Of a DNA stretch of 64,000 bases, positions 45,476-58,074 are shown piece after piece; the stretch's first letter is position 1, and each line of letters begins with the position of its first letter. Made by a program: the position numbers and the translations under genes. This DNA comes from Flaccisagitta enflata (lineage: Eukaryota > Chaetognatha > Sagittoidea > Aphragmophora): contig OZ231127.1 of the NCBI GenBank assembly GCA_965153355.1, positions 51,088,001 to 51,152,000 of the forward strand, in the 5' to 3' direction. Under the pieces are notes generated by a model. The model was given only the letters and a program-made list of their open reading frames with translations. It was not told the origin of the DNA and did no database searches.

Positions 45476-45892
45476 TCGAAAATGATGTTCGAGCTTCCAT
45501 TAGATTCACATCCATCGTCTTCTTTTCCTCGCCAGTTTCCGTTCGTCTCCTCCTACGGTTTCCGCCTTTCTACCCCCATGCATACCCTTTTAGTCAGTAA
45601 GGGGGGTTAAGCCAAAGGGGGAGTAGTGGGGTTTGTAGAGTGGTGGGTGGGAGGAAGGGGGGGATATTGAATAAATGATATCAAGTAGTTGGGGGTAGCG
45701 TTTACTGGGGGCTTGACAAGAAATGATGATATCTTGATATGGCTTTAGGAAACAGATACCTTTTTTTTACTTACAATTCTTCAAAACAAATAATACTATT
45801 GATAACGTAAAAATTGATGAAGAACGGAATGACTAGCAAGCCTATTATTACTCGTGTAGCATGTGTAAAAAACTTGTTTGACACGCAAGTGT
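45476..45892. other. No gene seen
   Basis: Short ordinary sequence with GGGGG-rich patches around 45600-45665. Confidence 0.4.
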
Positions 45893-46048
45893 AAACAAGG
45901 CCGGATACACGGCAATCCAGTCGCGGATGGTTGGGCAGGAGCAGTAGTGCAAAAACCGCTCGGAATTCAAAAATGTGACGGACGGACCGACAGACCGACA
46001 TACCGACCGACACGGCAAGTTGTAGAGTCGCGTGTCCGCGACTAAAAA
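45893..46048. mobile_element. HINE-like element, GTCGCG subfamily, intact
   Basis: AAACAAGGCCGGATACACGG, AATCCAGTCGCGGATGG at the left and GTAGAGTCGCGTGTCCGCGA, CTAAAAA at the right. The hairpin AGTCGCG/CGCGACT has a 4-base loop and the far word GTCGCGGA matches the inverse of the outer arm. Confidence 0.88.
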
Positions 46049-46920
46049 CTTGTTTGATGGAACTCAGTTTTAATGAGCACCGATCAAATAAATCAAGTTT
46101 AATTCGTCTTGAAAAAAAAAAAAAAAGAAATAAGGAAATTAAAAAAAAAGAAATAAGGAAATTAAAAAAAAAGACTCCGTTCCGACGTTAAATCATCATT
46201 AGATGTGATTTCAACCACCTGAATCGGCTTCCCGCAAACGCTGGAGTAACAAATCAGAGTAATTAAGCTACATTTTTTTTTATTCTTTATTCTTATTCCT
46301 TATTCCGTCTCAAGGTTTGTTGTTGTTATTTTTCATGCGCTGTGATAATGATAGTCTGCTATCTTTACTGTTGCTGTTGCTGTCCTTGCCTGTGCTATTA
46401 ACTTTGACTTTGATTCCGTTTCCCAATTTGTGGTCTTTTTTGCCTTCTTTTTGTTTGTAGTCGTTTTTGGTTGTCTGTGGTTGCCCGTGGTTGTCTGTGG
46501 ATTGTGGTTGTCCCAGTCTCTGGTCGTCCTTTTTCCTCACCTAACCTCACCAGGCTTCCGTTCCTCGTCCTTATCTTTGCAATTTCTCTGACAATGTTTC
46601 GTGCGTCTCCTAGTCTGTGGTTATACCGGGTGTTTCAAGTGAGTTGTAACGTAAAGAATCGACATATCTTTGCTTCTAGGATCTCAAATAAATTTCTGAA
46701 AAAAAGATCTAAAAATTTTTTTTTTGTCTCCTAATCTGTGATTGTTTGTTTCCATCCGCTCATTGTTACTGTTTTTCTCCATCCAAATTTTGACACGTTG
46801 CCGTTTCCCACGTGAGTATCTATCTCCCTGCCTATCTATCTTTCTTTCTTTCTTTCTACCTAGTCAGCTTGCTGACTCTTTATATACGTTTTTTTTTTTC
46901 CTGACTATCCTCTTACCTTC
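46049..46920. other. No gene seen; A-runs and a TIR-like fragment
   Basis: (AAGAAATAAGGAAATTAAAA)-type duplication at 46120-46165. ACCGGGTGTTTCAAGTGAGT at about 46626 resembles the outer end of the CAGGGTGTTTCA MITE. No coding signal. Confidence 0.4.
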
Positions 46921-46939
46921 TCGGTCTGTCTGTTTGTTG

Positions 46940-46958
46940 GTCTGTCTGTCTGTCAGTC

Positions 46959-47012
<54 letters not shown>

Positions 47013-47060
47013 GGTCGGTCGGTCGGTCGGTCGGTCGGTCGGTCGGTCTGTCTCTCGCTC

Positions 47061-47137
<77 letters not shown>
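46940..47137. repeat. TGTC, GGTC and CT microsatellites
   Basis: (TGTC)n changes to (GGTC)n at about 47010, then to (CT)n at 47060-47137. Confidence 0.95.
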
Positions 47138-47141
<4 letters not shown>

Positions 47142-47653
47142 TTTCCCAGCTTACTAATAGGTTATGTCTACTACTGCGAGATAATCGATTTTCTGTTGCT
47201 CCAGTTCATGTCGGCTTAGAAGGGATCTGGCAGTGCGCAGGCCATACACTAAGCGGGAAATCACATTTTGCCCAATGCCTTCGGTGATATATGCAGATAG
47301 ATAGGTAGATAGATTCGCAATTATTGTAAAATTGTTCGCATCTGTTGATCACCGAAGCTTATAAGCTTCCAAGTATTTGGAGACGAAGTAAATCAAATCG
47401 ATTGATAGGATAAATCAGAGAATTTGATTGGTTTTTGTAACATGACTCATCACATTGTATCCATTTCATCAGGTTTGTGATCAACTCAGTCAAATCATTT
47501 TTTAAGATGTATTATTAACAAATAACCCGGGCAGGTACAGCCCCCCTCCCTCCCGACCCGCCCCCTTGCCCCCCTCCGGTTCATGTTCATATATGGATAG
47601 CGGAAAAGGATTATTGACCAGCACTTTTTAGTGTACATAGGTAAACTGTAAAA
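47138..47653. other. No gene seen
   Basis: Unremarkable sequence with a C-rich patch at 47535-47580. Confidence 0.4.
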
Positions 47654-47960
47654 AAACAAGGCCAAGTAGGCCAACGATGCGTCCTCTTTGAATGAACGTT
47701 TTTTATGAATGAATGTTTTTTTTATAAATGATTGTTTTTTTTATGAATGAATATCATTTGTGAATGAATGAATGATTGATTGAATGAATGAATAACTTGA
47801 TGTAGGCTTCTTTTACTGGGGTAGAACCACTTTTCTGTTGAAAAAATGCTTGATTTTGATGTTTTTAATGAATGCGTTACCAACAGACCAACAGACCAAC
47901 CGACCAACCAACCAACGGACACAGCCTATTATAGAGATGCAAGGACGCATCTTAAAAACA
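47654..47960. mobile_element. HINE-like element, GATGCG subfamily, full length
   Basis: AAACAAGGCCAAGTAGGCCA, ACGATGCGTCCTCTTTGAAT at the left, (GAATG)n, GCGTTACCAACAGACCAACA, and CTATTATAGAGATGCAAGGA, CGCATCTTAAAAA at the right. The word GATGCGTCC(TC) is the inverse of the outer hairpin arm. Confidence 0.85.
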
Positions 47961-48189
47961 GATTAGAGAAACGTAAAGATTACAGATGAATCCACTTTGA
48001 TTATAGGTTCGTCTAGCGTAACCGAAACATTAATAAGCGCGCACTGTGTGTATGGACGCAGCAGTCCTTTGCCGGTCATTTGCCTTTCGTCTTAGACTCC
48101 GCCACTAACGTAATAATGATGCTTCAAACGCTCGTTTCTTACCATTTCCACAGCCATCTATTTTTGCGGTAAGCGTCTGCATAGATGAA

Positions 48190-48277
48190 GATCATGGTAA
48201 TGGCGGATGATGAAATTGATGATGATGATGATGGATGATGAAGATGATGATGGTGATGATGATGAAGATGATGATGG

Positions 48278-48369
<92 letters not shown>

Positions 48370-48415
48370 GATGATGATGATGATTATGATGTTGATGATG
48401 ATGATGATGATGATA

Positions 48416-48448
<33 letters not shown>

Positions 48449-48480
48449 TCAAAAATTGATAATGATAATGATGATGATCT
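48190..48480. repeat. GAT microsatellite
   Basis: (GAT)n of about 250 bases with a few GTT/ATT variants; the Met, Asp and His runs in the frames are repeat translations. Weaker (GAC)/(GAT) continues to 48660. Confidence 0.97.
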
Positions 48481-48969
48481 AGTTGGATGAGGATGACGAT
48501 GCTTATGCCCATGCCACCATGACAGCGATGTGGTTTTAGACTCGATGATTACATCGACGATAAAAACGATTACCTGAAATATTGTCACGATGTCAAGACG
48601 ATGATGATGACGACGACGACGGCGTCAACGACGACAAGGAAAACGACGACGACGATGACGTTTGGAACTGTTAGAAACTAACTTCAAAACTAGAGTTTTT
48701 CTCCCTCACATGAGATGAGATGGACTGCGTAATCGACGATTGGAACCGTTGAACCTTTCTTTCTTTCCGCTTCCATCCTCTGAGAATTAACTGTGTCACT
48801 TAGCGGAAACTTCATCCATTCAATTTCCTGTCTAAATGTGGAAAGAAGTTGAAAAAGAAAGAGGAACGAAATGAAAAAAAGGACCTGGTCGGGATGAAGA
48901 AGAAGCGAACGGGACAACCAGTTAGGGTAGACCGTGAGGCAAGAAGAGAAGAGGGGGGAAAGGAGATGA

Positions 48970-49330
<361 letters not shown>

Positions 49331-49787
49331 GGATGACATAAAGAAAAGTAAGAGGACCAAAGCCGGATACAAGTGCGCAAATAACGCAATCACTGGCAGG
49401 GGCAGTAATGTTCAGAAATCACACTTTTGGTCGACTTTCCCTCTCTTACAGTCGTTTAGCAACAGACCAAAAATAGTAAGAAGAAGAAAAGAGAAAATGT
49501 AGGAAAAAGAAAAAAAGAAGTAGATGGCTTACAAAGAGAAAAGGGAATTATGTGTTCCTTCCATATTCATGTTCATTGCATTCCGATGTCATTGATAGAA
49601 CCACCCGCTTTTCGGTATGCTGTTAATATTTAGAAGTAGAATGAAATAAAGAAAGGCCGAAAAAGTAGGAAAGCTGAAATCGATCATACTCGTCAGTCGG
49701 TACACAGGTTTGACTTGAGTATGAGTAGTTTGCGTGTGATTCCAACCGCCGTTCCCATGTTTGTACCCAATTTGCCTATGCTCCCTT
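49331..49787. other. HINE-like fragment and ordinary sequence
   Basis: GCCGGATACAAGTGCG...GGCAGGGGCAGTAATG at 49360-49410 is a degraded far end. The rest is unassigned. Confidence 0.45.
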
Positions 49788-50052
49788 CTTTTTAGTTGCG
49801 GACACGCAACTCTATAAGAGGCTTTGTCCTTCCGTCGATCTGTAGGTCCGTTGGTCTGTAGGTCCGTCTATACCTTGGTCCGTCGGTCCGTCGGTCCCTC
49901 CATAATGATCGAGTCGAAAAGTGGAAAAATGAGCGTTTTGGATACTTTTCGTGTATGCATGTGTGTGGGGTGGGAGTCGGGGTGTGGTTTGGGGTTGGAT
50001 GCCCCTGCCCACCCGTCCGCAACGATATTGTGACCCCGCGTCACTTGTTTTC
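49788..50052. mobile_element. HINE-like element, GTTGCG subfamily, intact
   Basis: TTTTTAGTTGCGGACACGCA, ACTCTATAAGAGGCTTTGTC at the left; CCCCTGCCCACCCGTCCGCA, ACGATATTGTGACCCCGCGT at the right. Nearly the same as 16475-16730, so recent. Confidence 0.88.
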
Positions 50053-50463
50053 CCCCTCCTCCGTATCTCTATCAGTTAGAAATGGTCGGGCTGTTCGTGC
50101 TTTGGGTGCGGAATCGATTGATTTCCATTCATCCCAAAGTCATTGACGACGTTTCTTCCTGAATGAGTTGGTTAATTGAAATGCAAATGAGGGCGGAGTT
50201 CGTAACTTCCACTCCTCTTTGTCTCACTCGCTTTCTCTCTTTTGCTTCCATTGTGGAGAAAGAGCAGAACATATGAGTCGATTCTCAACTGGAACCGCCA
50301 ACGGACTCGCATGCTGCTTTACTGGCATATGTATGCAAGCTACAATTGTAAGCAGTCTGCTAGTCCTAGCTATACAAATTACTAGAAAAGTAGAGACACT
50401 AACATGATCAATAGGCGCACGATAAATATACAAAATTGCTGAATGTCTATGTCAGGAAGACAG
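50053..50463. other. No gene seen
   Basis: Ordinary sequence. A frame at 50219-50407 has no family signal. Confidence 0.4.
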
Positions 50464-50645
50464 AAAACAAGGCCGGAGACACGGCAATTCAGTCGCGAAC
50501 GGTTGGGCAGGAGCATTAATGCGAAAACCGCTCGCAATTAAAAGATGTGACAGAGGGACGGACGATCAGATGGACGGACAGAAAAACCGACCGACCTACC
50601 GACCGACACGGCAAGGTGTAGAGTCGCGTGTCCGCGAATGAAAAT
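50464..50645. mobile_element. HINE-like element, GTCGCG subfamily
   Basis: AAACAAGGCCGGAGACACGG, CAATTCAGTCGCGAACGG at the left and GTAGAGTCGCGTGTCCGCGA, ATGAAAA at the right; a close relative of 45893-46048. Confidence 0.85.
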
Positions 50646-50715
50646 GACTAACAAACCACCCAGTAAAGCATTACGCGCGCCATGACACACTGGTGAACGT
50701 CACTGCTGATGTGCG

Positions 50716-51378
<663 letters not shown>

Positions 51379-51402
51379 CAGGGACGTCGGCCGACGTCCC
51401 TG
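51379..51402. repeat. 24-bp perfect palindrome
   Basis: CAGGGACGTCGG followed immediately by its inverse CCGACGTCCCTG, with an extra GACGTCCCT copy right after. It contains CRE-like ACGTC cores. Confidence 0.9.
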
Positions 51403-51611
51403 ACGTCCCTCCACGTACACCCATGGGTGTAGCAATAACTACCGCGGCAGCCTCTCGTTTTCTGTCAATAGACGCCATCTTCTGGGCCGATACAAGCAAG
51501 ACGTGGTCCCCTTCATCACCATTAGGGTGAGAAATTACGGGGGACGCACACGGCTGCCTCAATCGCGCTAGGGCAGGCGGGGCTGGGGATGCAGTTAAAG
51601 GCATGAACATA

Positions 51612-51788
51612 CGGAATAAAGAATGGACGCAATTCTATACCAAGCTTTGTCCGTCCGTCTATCCTTCTTTCTGACAATCGGACCGTCCGTCCATCTGTCT
51701 CACTTTTTTGCGGTCTTTGGCCTCACTGCCTAATTACGGCCCCTGCCCACCAGCGCACGACTGGGGTTGCCGTGTATCCGGCCTTCTT
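51612..51788. mobile_element. HINE-like element, degraded hairpin end
   Basis: GACGCAATTCTATACCAAGC, TTTGTCCGTCCGTC at the left; CGGCCCCTGCCCACCAGCGC, ACGACTGGGGTTGCCGTGTA, TCCGGCCTT at the right. Confidence 0.75.
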
Positions 51789-52077
51789 TAGGTTTCCATC
51801 TATTGGACATCTCTTCGGCTTGGCCCTATGTTCTAGATTAATAGCTAAAAATACATTTTTTTCTTCCAAAACTGAAATGAACGTTAGTCCGTTTTTTTAA
51901 TAGAATGATACCAAAAAACCTGCCTAAATGCAATTTCATATGTAGACATGAAAAACTTGCTTAGACACAAAAAGTCACAGTTATCAACTTAATCACTTTA
52001 TATCTCAGGCTAGAGTAGACATACTGGTGAGAAATAAGGCAGGTCTTTGTCAGGACTGAATCGGTAATACTGATTGA

Positions 52078-52206
52078 ACAACGCCGAGTAGGCCAATAAG
52101 GTGCAATGTGTGGATCGTCGAGCGAATGCGTTACCCGACAGACCAACCAACGGACCAACCAACGGACAAAGCCAGTTATAGAGATGCTTTATCGCACCTG
52201 AAAAAA
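52078..52206. mobile_element. HINE-like element, GGTGCG subfamily
   Basis: ACAACGCCGAGTAGGCCAAT, AAGGTGCAATGTGTGGATCG, GCGTTACC(GACAGACCAACC)n, then AGTTATAGAGATGCTTTATC, GCACCTGAAAAA; same type as 4012-4131, opposite orientation. Confidence 0.75.
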
Positions 52207-52285
52207 GAGATGCTTTCGAGGCTCATTAGTCATGAGGCAATTTTCAAAGACCAAATAAATTTCAGATACCTTCCTTCATCCGTAC

Positions 52286-52495
52286 CTGTTGTCGGCAAGG
52301 CTCCTCCTGGAGCGTGCAGCGCTACAGAATAACCGCTTTTTCCAAAAACATTTTTGCTTGGTTCCTTCAATTTGATATCGAGACCACCCCAAAAGCCCGG
52401 TGCATCTTGAAATTGTTCACCGTCTTTGTTAAAAGAATAACAATCACCACTGCCCAGAGATTTTCTTTCGTATGTTGGTATGTAGAATTGGAAAC
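52286..52495 (-). CDS. Candidate leftward exon, unassigned
   Basis: The leftward frame from about 52495 to 52286 is open for 70 codons and contains GSGDCYSFNKDGEQFQ, DAPGFWGGLDIKLKEPSK and GKSGYSVALHAPGGALP, ending at CAACAG|GTACGG. The opposite strand is full of stops here. A possible preceding exon begins after ATCATCACAG at about 52588 and reads ICATNGNESIVSGFRFNGYS, ending at ATG|GTGAGA near 52507, but the phase and the very short gap do not fit together cleanly, and other frames are open there too. The composition looks like an extracellular domain; I cannot name it. Confidence 0.4.
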
Positions 52496-52744
52496 TTCAA
52501 AGTCTCACCATTTTCGTGTCAGTGAGAGAATAGCCATTGAACCTGAAACCACTGACGATAGATTCGTTTCCATTTGTGGCGCAAATCTGTGATGATAGCC
52601 GGGAACTGCTCAAACACGTTGATATCGAACCATTCGACGAATTCATCTACAGTCACCTCGCCACATTGAAATTTTTGATATTCGATTCTATTTCGGTAGC
52701 AGACTCGCCCCATTTTGGCGTCGTCAGTTTTGTGACAATGTTTG

Positions 52745-52845
<101 letters not shown>

Positions 52846-52859
52846 CCTCCCAGTCGTCC

Positions 52860-53425
52860 ATCATAGATGGAAATGAAGTTTCGCGTCTGTGAATGAGAGT
52901 GGATTTAAAAAAAAAGAAATGGCGGAAGAGGAGGGGCCAAAATCAGAGTAAAGCGAGGAGGAGGGAAAGGAAGAGGCGGAGGAAGGGAAGGCTTGAAGAA
53001 AAAAAGCCGCCATAAAAATGAGAAACAAAAGACGCGATTCAAGAAAAAAATGCAATGTCGGTGAACAAGCCTTTAGATTATTCTATCCTGCCGAGAAGCA
53101 AAAATTTTCTAGTAGAATCTGCCGAATGGGGCTTTTTTCTATCTTTCCTATACCTTACTATAAATTGAGATAAAACATAAGTGAACACGGTAAGAAGTGT
53201 ATTTTTTTAATCATACAATAAAGAAGTACCTTTTTACTGCTTGCCCCCAAAAAACTTTTTTTTCTCTTACTACTTCCATTCACTCATTCATAGTTTTGAA
53301 AGAGAAGATGTTCATCCTGGCAAAGAGAGAAATATTTTCCCAAAAATCATGCAGTCAAGAAAAAAAAGATTTTAAATGTAATAGATTCTATCAATTTCAT
53401 TTGATCTATGATCCACAAATGAATG
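52860..53425. other. No gene seen
   Basis: Purine-rich GGAGGAGGG patch at 52925-53000 and AT-rich sequence; no exon called. Confidence 0.4.
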
Positions 53426-53426
53426 A

Positions 53427-53650
<224 letters not shown>

Positions 53651-53699
53651 TTTCTCTCTTTCATCCTCTTCTGCCGAGACCTACCAAAACGCTGAATTG

Positions 53700-54420
53700 C
53701 CTGCCATTCCTGTCTTTTCCTTTTTTTCCTTCCTATTCTTCTTTTCCTTCCTTTTCTTTGTTTCCTTCCTTTTTTTCTCCTTCTTCTCTTTCATCTTTTT
53801 TTTCTTTTGCTTTGTTGGCCTCTTCTTCTTCTTCTCTTCTTCTTCTTCTTCTCTTCTTCTTCTTCTCCTTCTTCTTCTTCTTCTTCTTCTTCTTCTTCTT
53901 CTTCTTCTTCTTCTTCTTCTTCTTCTTCTTCTTCTTCTTCACCTTCTTCTTCTTCTCTTCTTCTTCTTCTTGTCTTCTTCTTCTTCTCCTTCTTGTAGCT
54001 GCCGAGTGCCGTTACCCTCCTAAGCATGTCTGCCCGCTTGTCTTTTGTCCTTGTTTTGGCTTCTTTTTCTTTCTTTTTTTTTTTTCTTCTTCTGTTTTTT
54101 TTTCTTCTTCTTTTTGGCTTCTTTTTCTTTCTTTTTTTCTTTTTCTTCTTCTTTTTGGCTTCTTTTTCTTTCTTTTTGGCTTCCTTTTCTTTCTCTTTTT
54201 CTTCTTCTTTTTGGCTTCTTTTTCTTTCTTATTGGCTTCTTTTTCTTTTTCTTTTTCTTTTTCTTTTTCTTTTTCTTTTTCTTTTTCTTTTTCTTTTTCT
54301 TTTTCTTTTTCTTTTTCTTTTTCTTCATCTTTTTCTTCTTTTTCTTTTTCTTCTTTTTTTTCTCCTTCTCCTTTTCTTTTTCTTTTTCCTCCTCTTTTTC
54401 CTCTTCTTCTTTCTCTGCTG
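53700..54420. repeat. TTC and CTTTTT pyrimidine tract
   Basis: Continuous pyrimidine-rich DNA: (TTC)n at 53820-53990 and (CTTTTT)n/(GGCTTCTTTTTC)n at 54055-54410. The related short words CTGCCGAG occur at both ends. The long Phe/Ser/Leu frames are not genes. Confidence 0.95.
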
Positions 54421-54540
54421 AGACCTGCCGAGATTCTCTTAAGCCTGCCGACAAGTGGCGCTGCCCGCTGCCCCAGAATCTAGAGGCCTGTCGGTGAATG
54501 AAGAAAAAAAGGAAGAAGAGAATAACAAAAGGGAAAATGA

Positions 54541-54910
54541 AACAAGGCAAAATTAGAGCGAATATGTGCGCCTTGCTGATGAGAAAGTTATGAATGAACT
54601 GCTGAAATGAATGAATGAATGAAGTAAGAATAAATGAATGACTGGATGAATGAAGAATAAAGGGTGAATGAATGAATGAATGAATGAATGAATGAATGAA
54701 TGAATGTTTGAATGAATGAATGAATGAATGAATGAATGAATGAATGAATGAATGAATGAATGAATGAATGAATGGAGATAGATGTCGAAATTGGCAATTT
54801 TTCGCCGTTTTAAACGTTTTAGCATAACCGACCAACCTACCACTTTTCCCTTTCTTTTATTTGCGTTCATCAGTAGGTAGGTCCTACCTACTGATGGACG
54901 CACAAAAAAG
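54541..54910. mobile_element. HINE-like element with GAATG microsatellite
   Basis: AACAAGGCAAAATTAGAGCG, AATATGTGCGCCTTGCTGAT at the left, (GAATG)n at 54600-54775, then GACCAACCTACC. A hairpin-like pair GTAGGTAGGTCC/ACCTACTGATGG lies near 54875. Confidence 0.65.
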
Positions 54911-54969
54911 GAAGAAATGAATGACTTAATGATGAGTTCGGTCGGTAGAATGTAAGAAGAATGAAAGAA

Positions 54970-55672
54970 AACAGGGCCGGATACACAGCTTCCCCAGTCG
55001 CGTGCAGGTGGACAGGGGCCGATCGACCAATGGACGGACCGACGGACATAACGGGTTATCATATTAATACCATCATGCTCAAAAATATCGTCTCACCTTT
55101 ATGCCTAATTTGTGTCCAAACTACTGTAAAAAACACATTGAAATCAGTGACCATTAAAAAGAGCAAGAAAAATCTTCAAAATGCCACCAAGCACCAACCA
55201 AAGAGTAAAAACGTTCATGTCCATAAAGAGCAGAAAATATGCAAAAAATGAAGAGAAGAATAATGACCTGTTCATTTTCATTTTTTCTAGGCCTATCATT
55301 GTAAAATCATATGAAAATCGGTGACCATTGGAAAGAGCTTTGAAAGATCTGTCAAATGCCGCCAAGCAGATTTTTCTAGTACAAACTATTTGAATTTTAC
55401 TTCAAAATGAATATACATGGGTAAGAAAGTGATGAAAACAAAAAACTGCTGGAAAGTTTGAAGAACCGGTTCTACAAAATTGTATATGAATCCTTCATCT
55501 ATATCTTCCCAATTGAATACAAAGGGTATATGGTACCATAAGAGCTTATACTAAATATTTGTGCAGAAATATATAACTTTTTATGAGAAATAACAACAAT
55601 AAACAATAATCTTGTTTTACTGAGACGATATTTTTGAGCAAGATGGTAAGTCGCGTGCACGTGACTAAAAAG
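54970..55672. mobile_element. HINE-like element, GTCGCG type, split by a 580-bp MITE
   Basis: Left part: AACAGGGCCGGATACACAGC, CCCAGTCGCGTGCAGGTGG, (GGAC)n, CATAACGGGTTAT, ending at 55064. Right part: GTCGCGTGCACGTGACTAAA from 55650. Between, 55068-55648 has inverted ends ACCATCATGCTCAAAAATAT, CGTCTCA and TGAGACGATATTTTTGAGCA, AGATGGT. Confidence 0.78.
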
Positions 55673-55750
55673 AGGCGCGAACAAATGTTAAAGGAAAATA
55701 ACCGAAGGAAGACACGAGAAAACTGCTGAAACGTCACGATTCTAGAGCGC

Positions 55751-55751
<1 letters not shown>

Positions 55752-55794
<43 letters not shown>

Positions 55795-55815
55795 GAGAGA
55801 CAGAGACAGAGACAG
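55752..55815. repeat. GA microsatellite
   Basis: (GA)n with GACA interruptions, about 60 bases. Confidence 0.95.
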
Positions 55816-55914
55816 TGACAGAGAAAGACAAACCCTCAATTACAGTGAAACAGAAATTTGATCATAGGATAACTAATATTAGAAAAATAAATGGCGTCTA
55901 TGTTTATGAAGGGT

Positions 55915-56216
55915 TAAAAAAACAAGCCCGACCAGGCAACGATGCGTCCGGACTGTGTCTCTGCGTGTATTGAACATGTGACATGAATAGAGAGACAGAT
56001 GGACGAGCTGACAGATGAACGACTGTGTAGTATAGGAGACTCTCAAAACATGTTTGTCGATCATCTGATTCAGTATAGGATCTCACCAAGGCCAAAAACA
56101 GCCGAAAAACGCGATTTTCAAGAAAGCGTAACGGACGGACCGACCGACGGACGGACGGACGGACGGACGGACGGACGGACAGACCCTCTTATAGAGATGC
56201 GAGGACGCATCTAAAA
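55915..56216. mobile_element. HINE-like element, GATGCG subfamily, second lineage
   Basis: AAAACAAGCCCGACCAGGCA, ACGATGCGTCCGGACTGTGT at the left; ATTCAGTATAGGATCTC, GCGTAACGGACC(GACG)n and CTCTTATAGAGATGCGAGGA, CGCATCTAAAAA at the right. It shares its body with 59990-61138. Confidence 0.85.
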
Positions 56217-56830
56217 AGAAAAAAAAGTAAAGACAATGCTACAAATGAAAACGAAAAAACAAAACAAAACAAAACAAAAGAGCGAAAAACAAGAAGAAAA
56301 AAAAGCTGCGTTTGAAGCAGTTTGCTGAAAAATGGGCAAATGTCTTGAAAGTGGCGGACCAACCTGAGGCCAACGAAGAAAAGTGGATTAAAAATGCTGT
56401 GCTGTGGATGGAAAAAAAGCGGAGGAAGCGGACGAGGAGGAGCAGAAGGAGGAGGAGGAGAACGTAAAAAAAAGAAGCCAACCTGACCAGGGGAACGCCT
56501 GCGGCAGGCTCGGTCAGGGTCAGCTGGAGGTCAGGCAAAGGGTCAGGCCAAGAAAACCATCGAAATGATGCGAGGGGAGACATCTGAGAACCGAGTTGGG
56601 AAGAAACAAGGTTGAATACGCGAATATTCAAGTCGCGTGCGCCTGGGGGCAGGGGCATTTCCTAATTAGGCTAACCAATCATTTTGCCAAGGACAGTATT
56701 GCCAAAAACCTCCTCTAAACACTGAGAAAGGAAACGGACAAATGGATGGACTGACAGACAGAGAGATGGACCGATCGACCGACATAGCGGGTAAAACGGG
56801 TTAATAGAGTCGCGTCCGCGTCCACGAGAC
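56217..56830. other. No gene; HINE-like far end and fragment
   Basis: A degenerate far end (TCAAGTCGCGTGCGCCTGGG, GGCAGGGGCAT) is at 56630-56660 and a matching (GACC)n with AATAGAGTCGCGTCCGCGTC at 56740-56825, together one diverged element. Confidence 0.55.
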
Positions 56831-56869
56831 CGAAAAAGAAACGAAGTAGAGGAAAATCAACGTTGTCGG

Positions 56870-57540
56870 TCCCGAAGGGGAAAATTAGAAGGGTGAAGAG
56901 AAAACGAAATGAGGGGAAGGGGGAAACGAAATGAGGGGAAGGGGGAAACGAAATGAGGGGCAGGGGGAGAGGAATAAAGAAATGGGGAAAAGGAATGAAG
57001 GCAAGGGGTGACGAAACAAGGGAAAGGAATAAAGGAATGGGGAAACAAAATGAGGGGAAGGAGGAGATGAAGTGAGGGGCAGGGGAAACGAAATGAGGGG
57101 CAGGGGAAATGAAATGAGGGGAAGGGGGAAATGAAATGAGGGGCAGGGGAAATAAAATGAGGGGCAGAGGAAACGAAATGAGGGGAAGGGGGAAAGGAAT
57201 AAAGAAATGGGAACTAGTCATCCAAGGATCGCACATGGTCAGCGGTACCCGATGCCCTGCTTGGGGTGATCAAGTGAAAAGGAATGAAGGCAAAGGGTGA
57301 CGAAACAAGGGAAAGGGATAAAGGAATGGGGAAAAGAAATGAGGGAAAGGGGGAAACGAAATGAGGGGAATGGGGAGACGACTAAAGAAATGGGGAAAAA
57401 GGAATGAGGGCAAGGGGTGACGAAACAAGGGAAAGGAATGAAGGAAGGGGGAAACGAAATTAGGGGAAGTGGGAAAGGAAATGAGGGGAAGGGGAAAAGG
57501 AAATGAGGGGAATGGGAATGGGAAGGTGCATTGAATGCAG
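56870..57540. repeat. Purine minisatellite GAAATGAGGGGAAGGGGGAAAC
   Basis: About 22-bp units repeated for 650 bp, interrupted at 57235-57275 by the family motif ATGGTCAGCGGTACCCGATG. Confidence 0.9.
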
Positions 57541-57574
57541 TGGAGCGCTCAAACGTCGACCAGTCTTACGAGGA

Positions 57575-57915
57575 TATCACATGGTCACCGGTACCCGATG
57601 ATCTGCTCAATTGCCGAATCGAAGGGTGAGCGCAGAGCAACGGCCATGCGAGGGCCGATTTCCTGTAGAATACATGGCTGAATTTCCATAGTCTTGAAAT
57701 GTATTTTAGAGGCTGACTTCAGGTCTCAGAGGGCCAATTTCAGGCCACAGGAAACTGATTCTGGGTCTGAAAAGGCTGATTTTAGGCCTCAGGGGGGTGA
57801 TTACAGGTCTCAGAGGGCCGATTTTAGATTTTGGAGGGTTGAATTTAGGCCTCAGTAGGAAGGTAGTGAACTAACAGACAGACCGATACGATGGAAATCC
57901 ACCCGTTTGGGACTG
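57575..57915. repeat. GGCCCC-family fragment with GGCCTCAG minisatellite
   Basis: ATGGTCACCGGTACCCGATG at 57582, then degenerate AGGCCTCAGGGGGCTGATTT units to about 57860. Confidence 0.55.
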
Positions 57916-58074
57916 CTGCACAAAGAGGTTACTATGCGACGGAGAGACCGACTGATCGACCAATCGACGGAGTTGAAACTACCTCTCGTCGGGTTTCATT
58001 TAAACACGAAAATGACGACTTGCAGCGAAGCGATTTTTGACAACAAAATCTCTGATGGGATATAGCAGGTTCTA

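Noticed and set aside
45222-45515. Arg/Lys-rich frame suggesting a basic nuclear protein
   Set aside because: Translation of TTC and CTTTTT repeats on the opposite strand.
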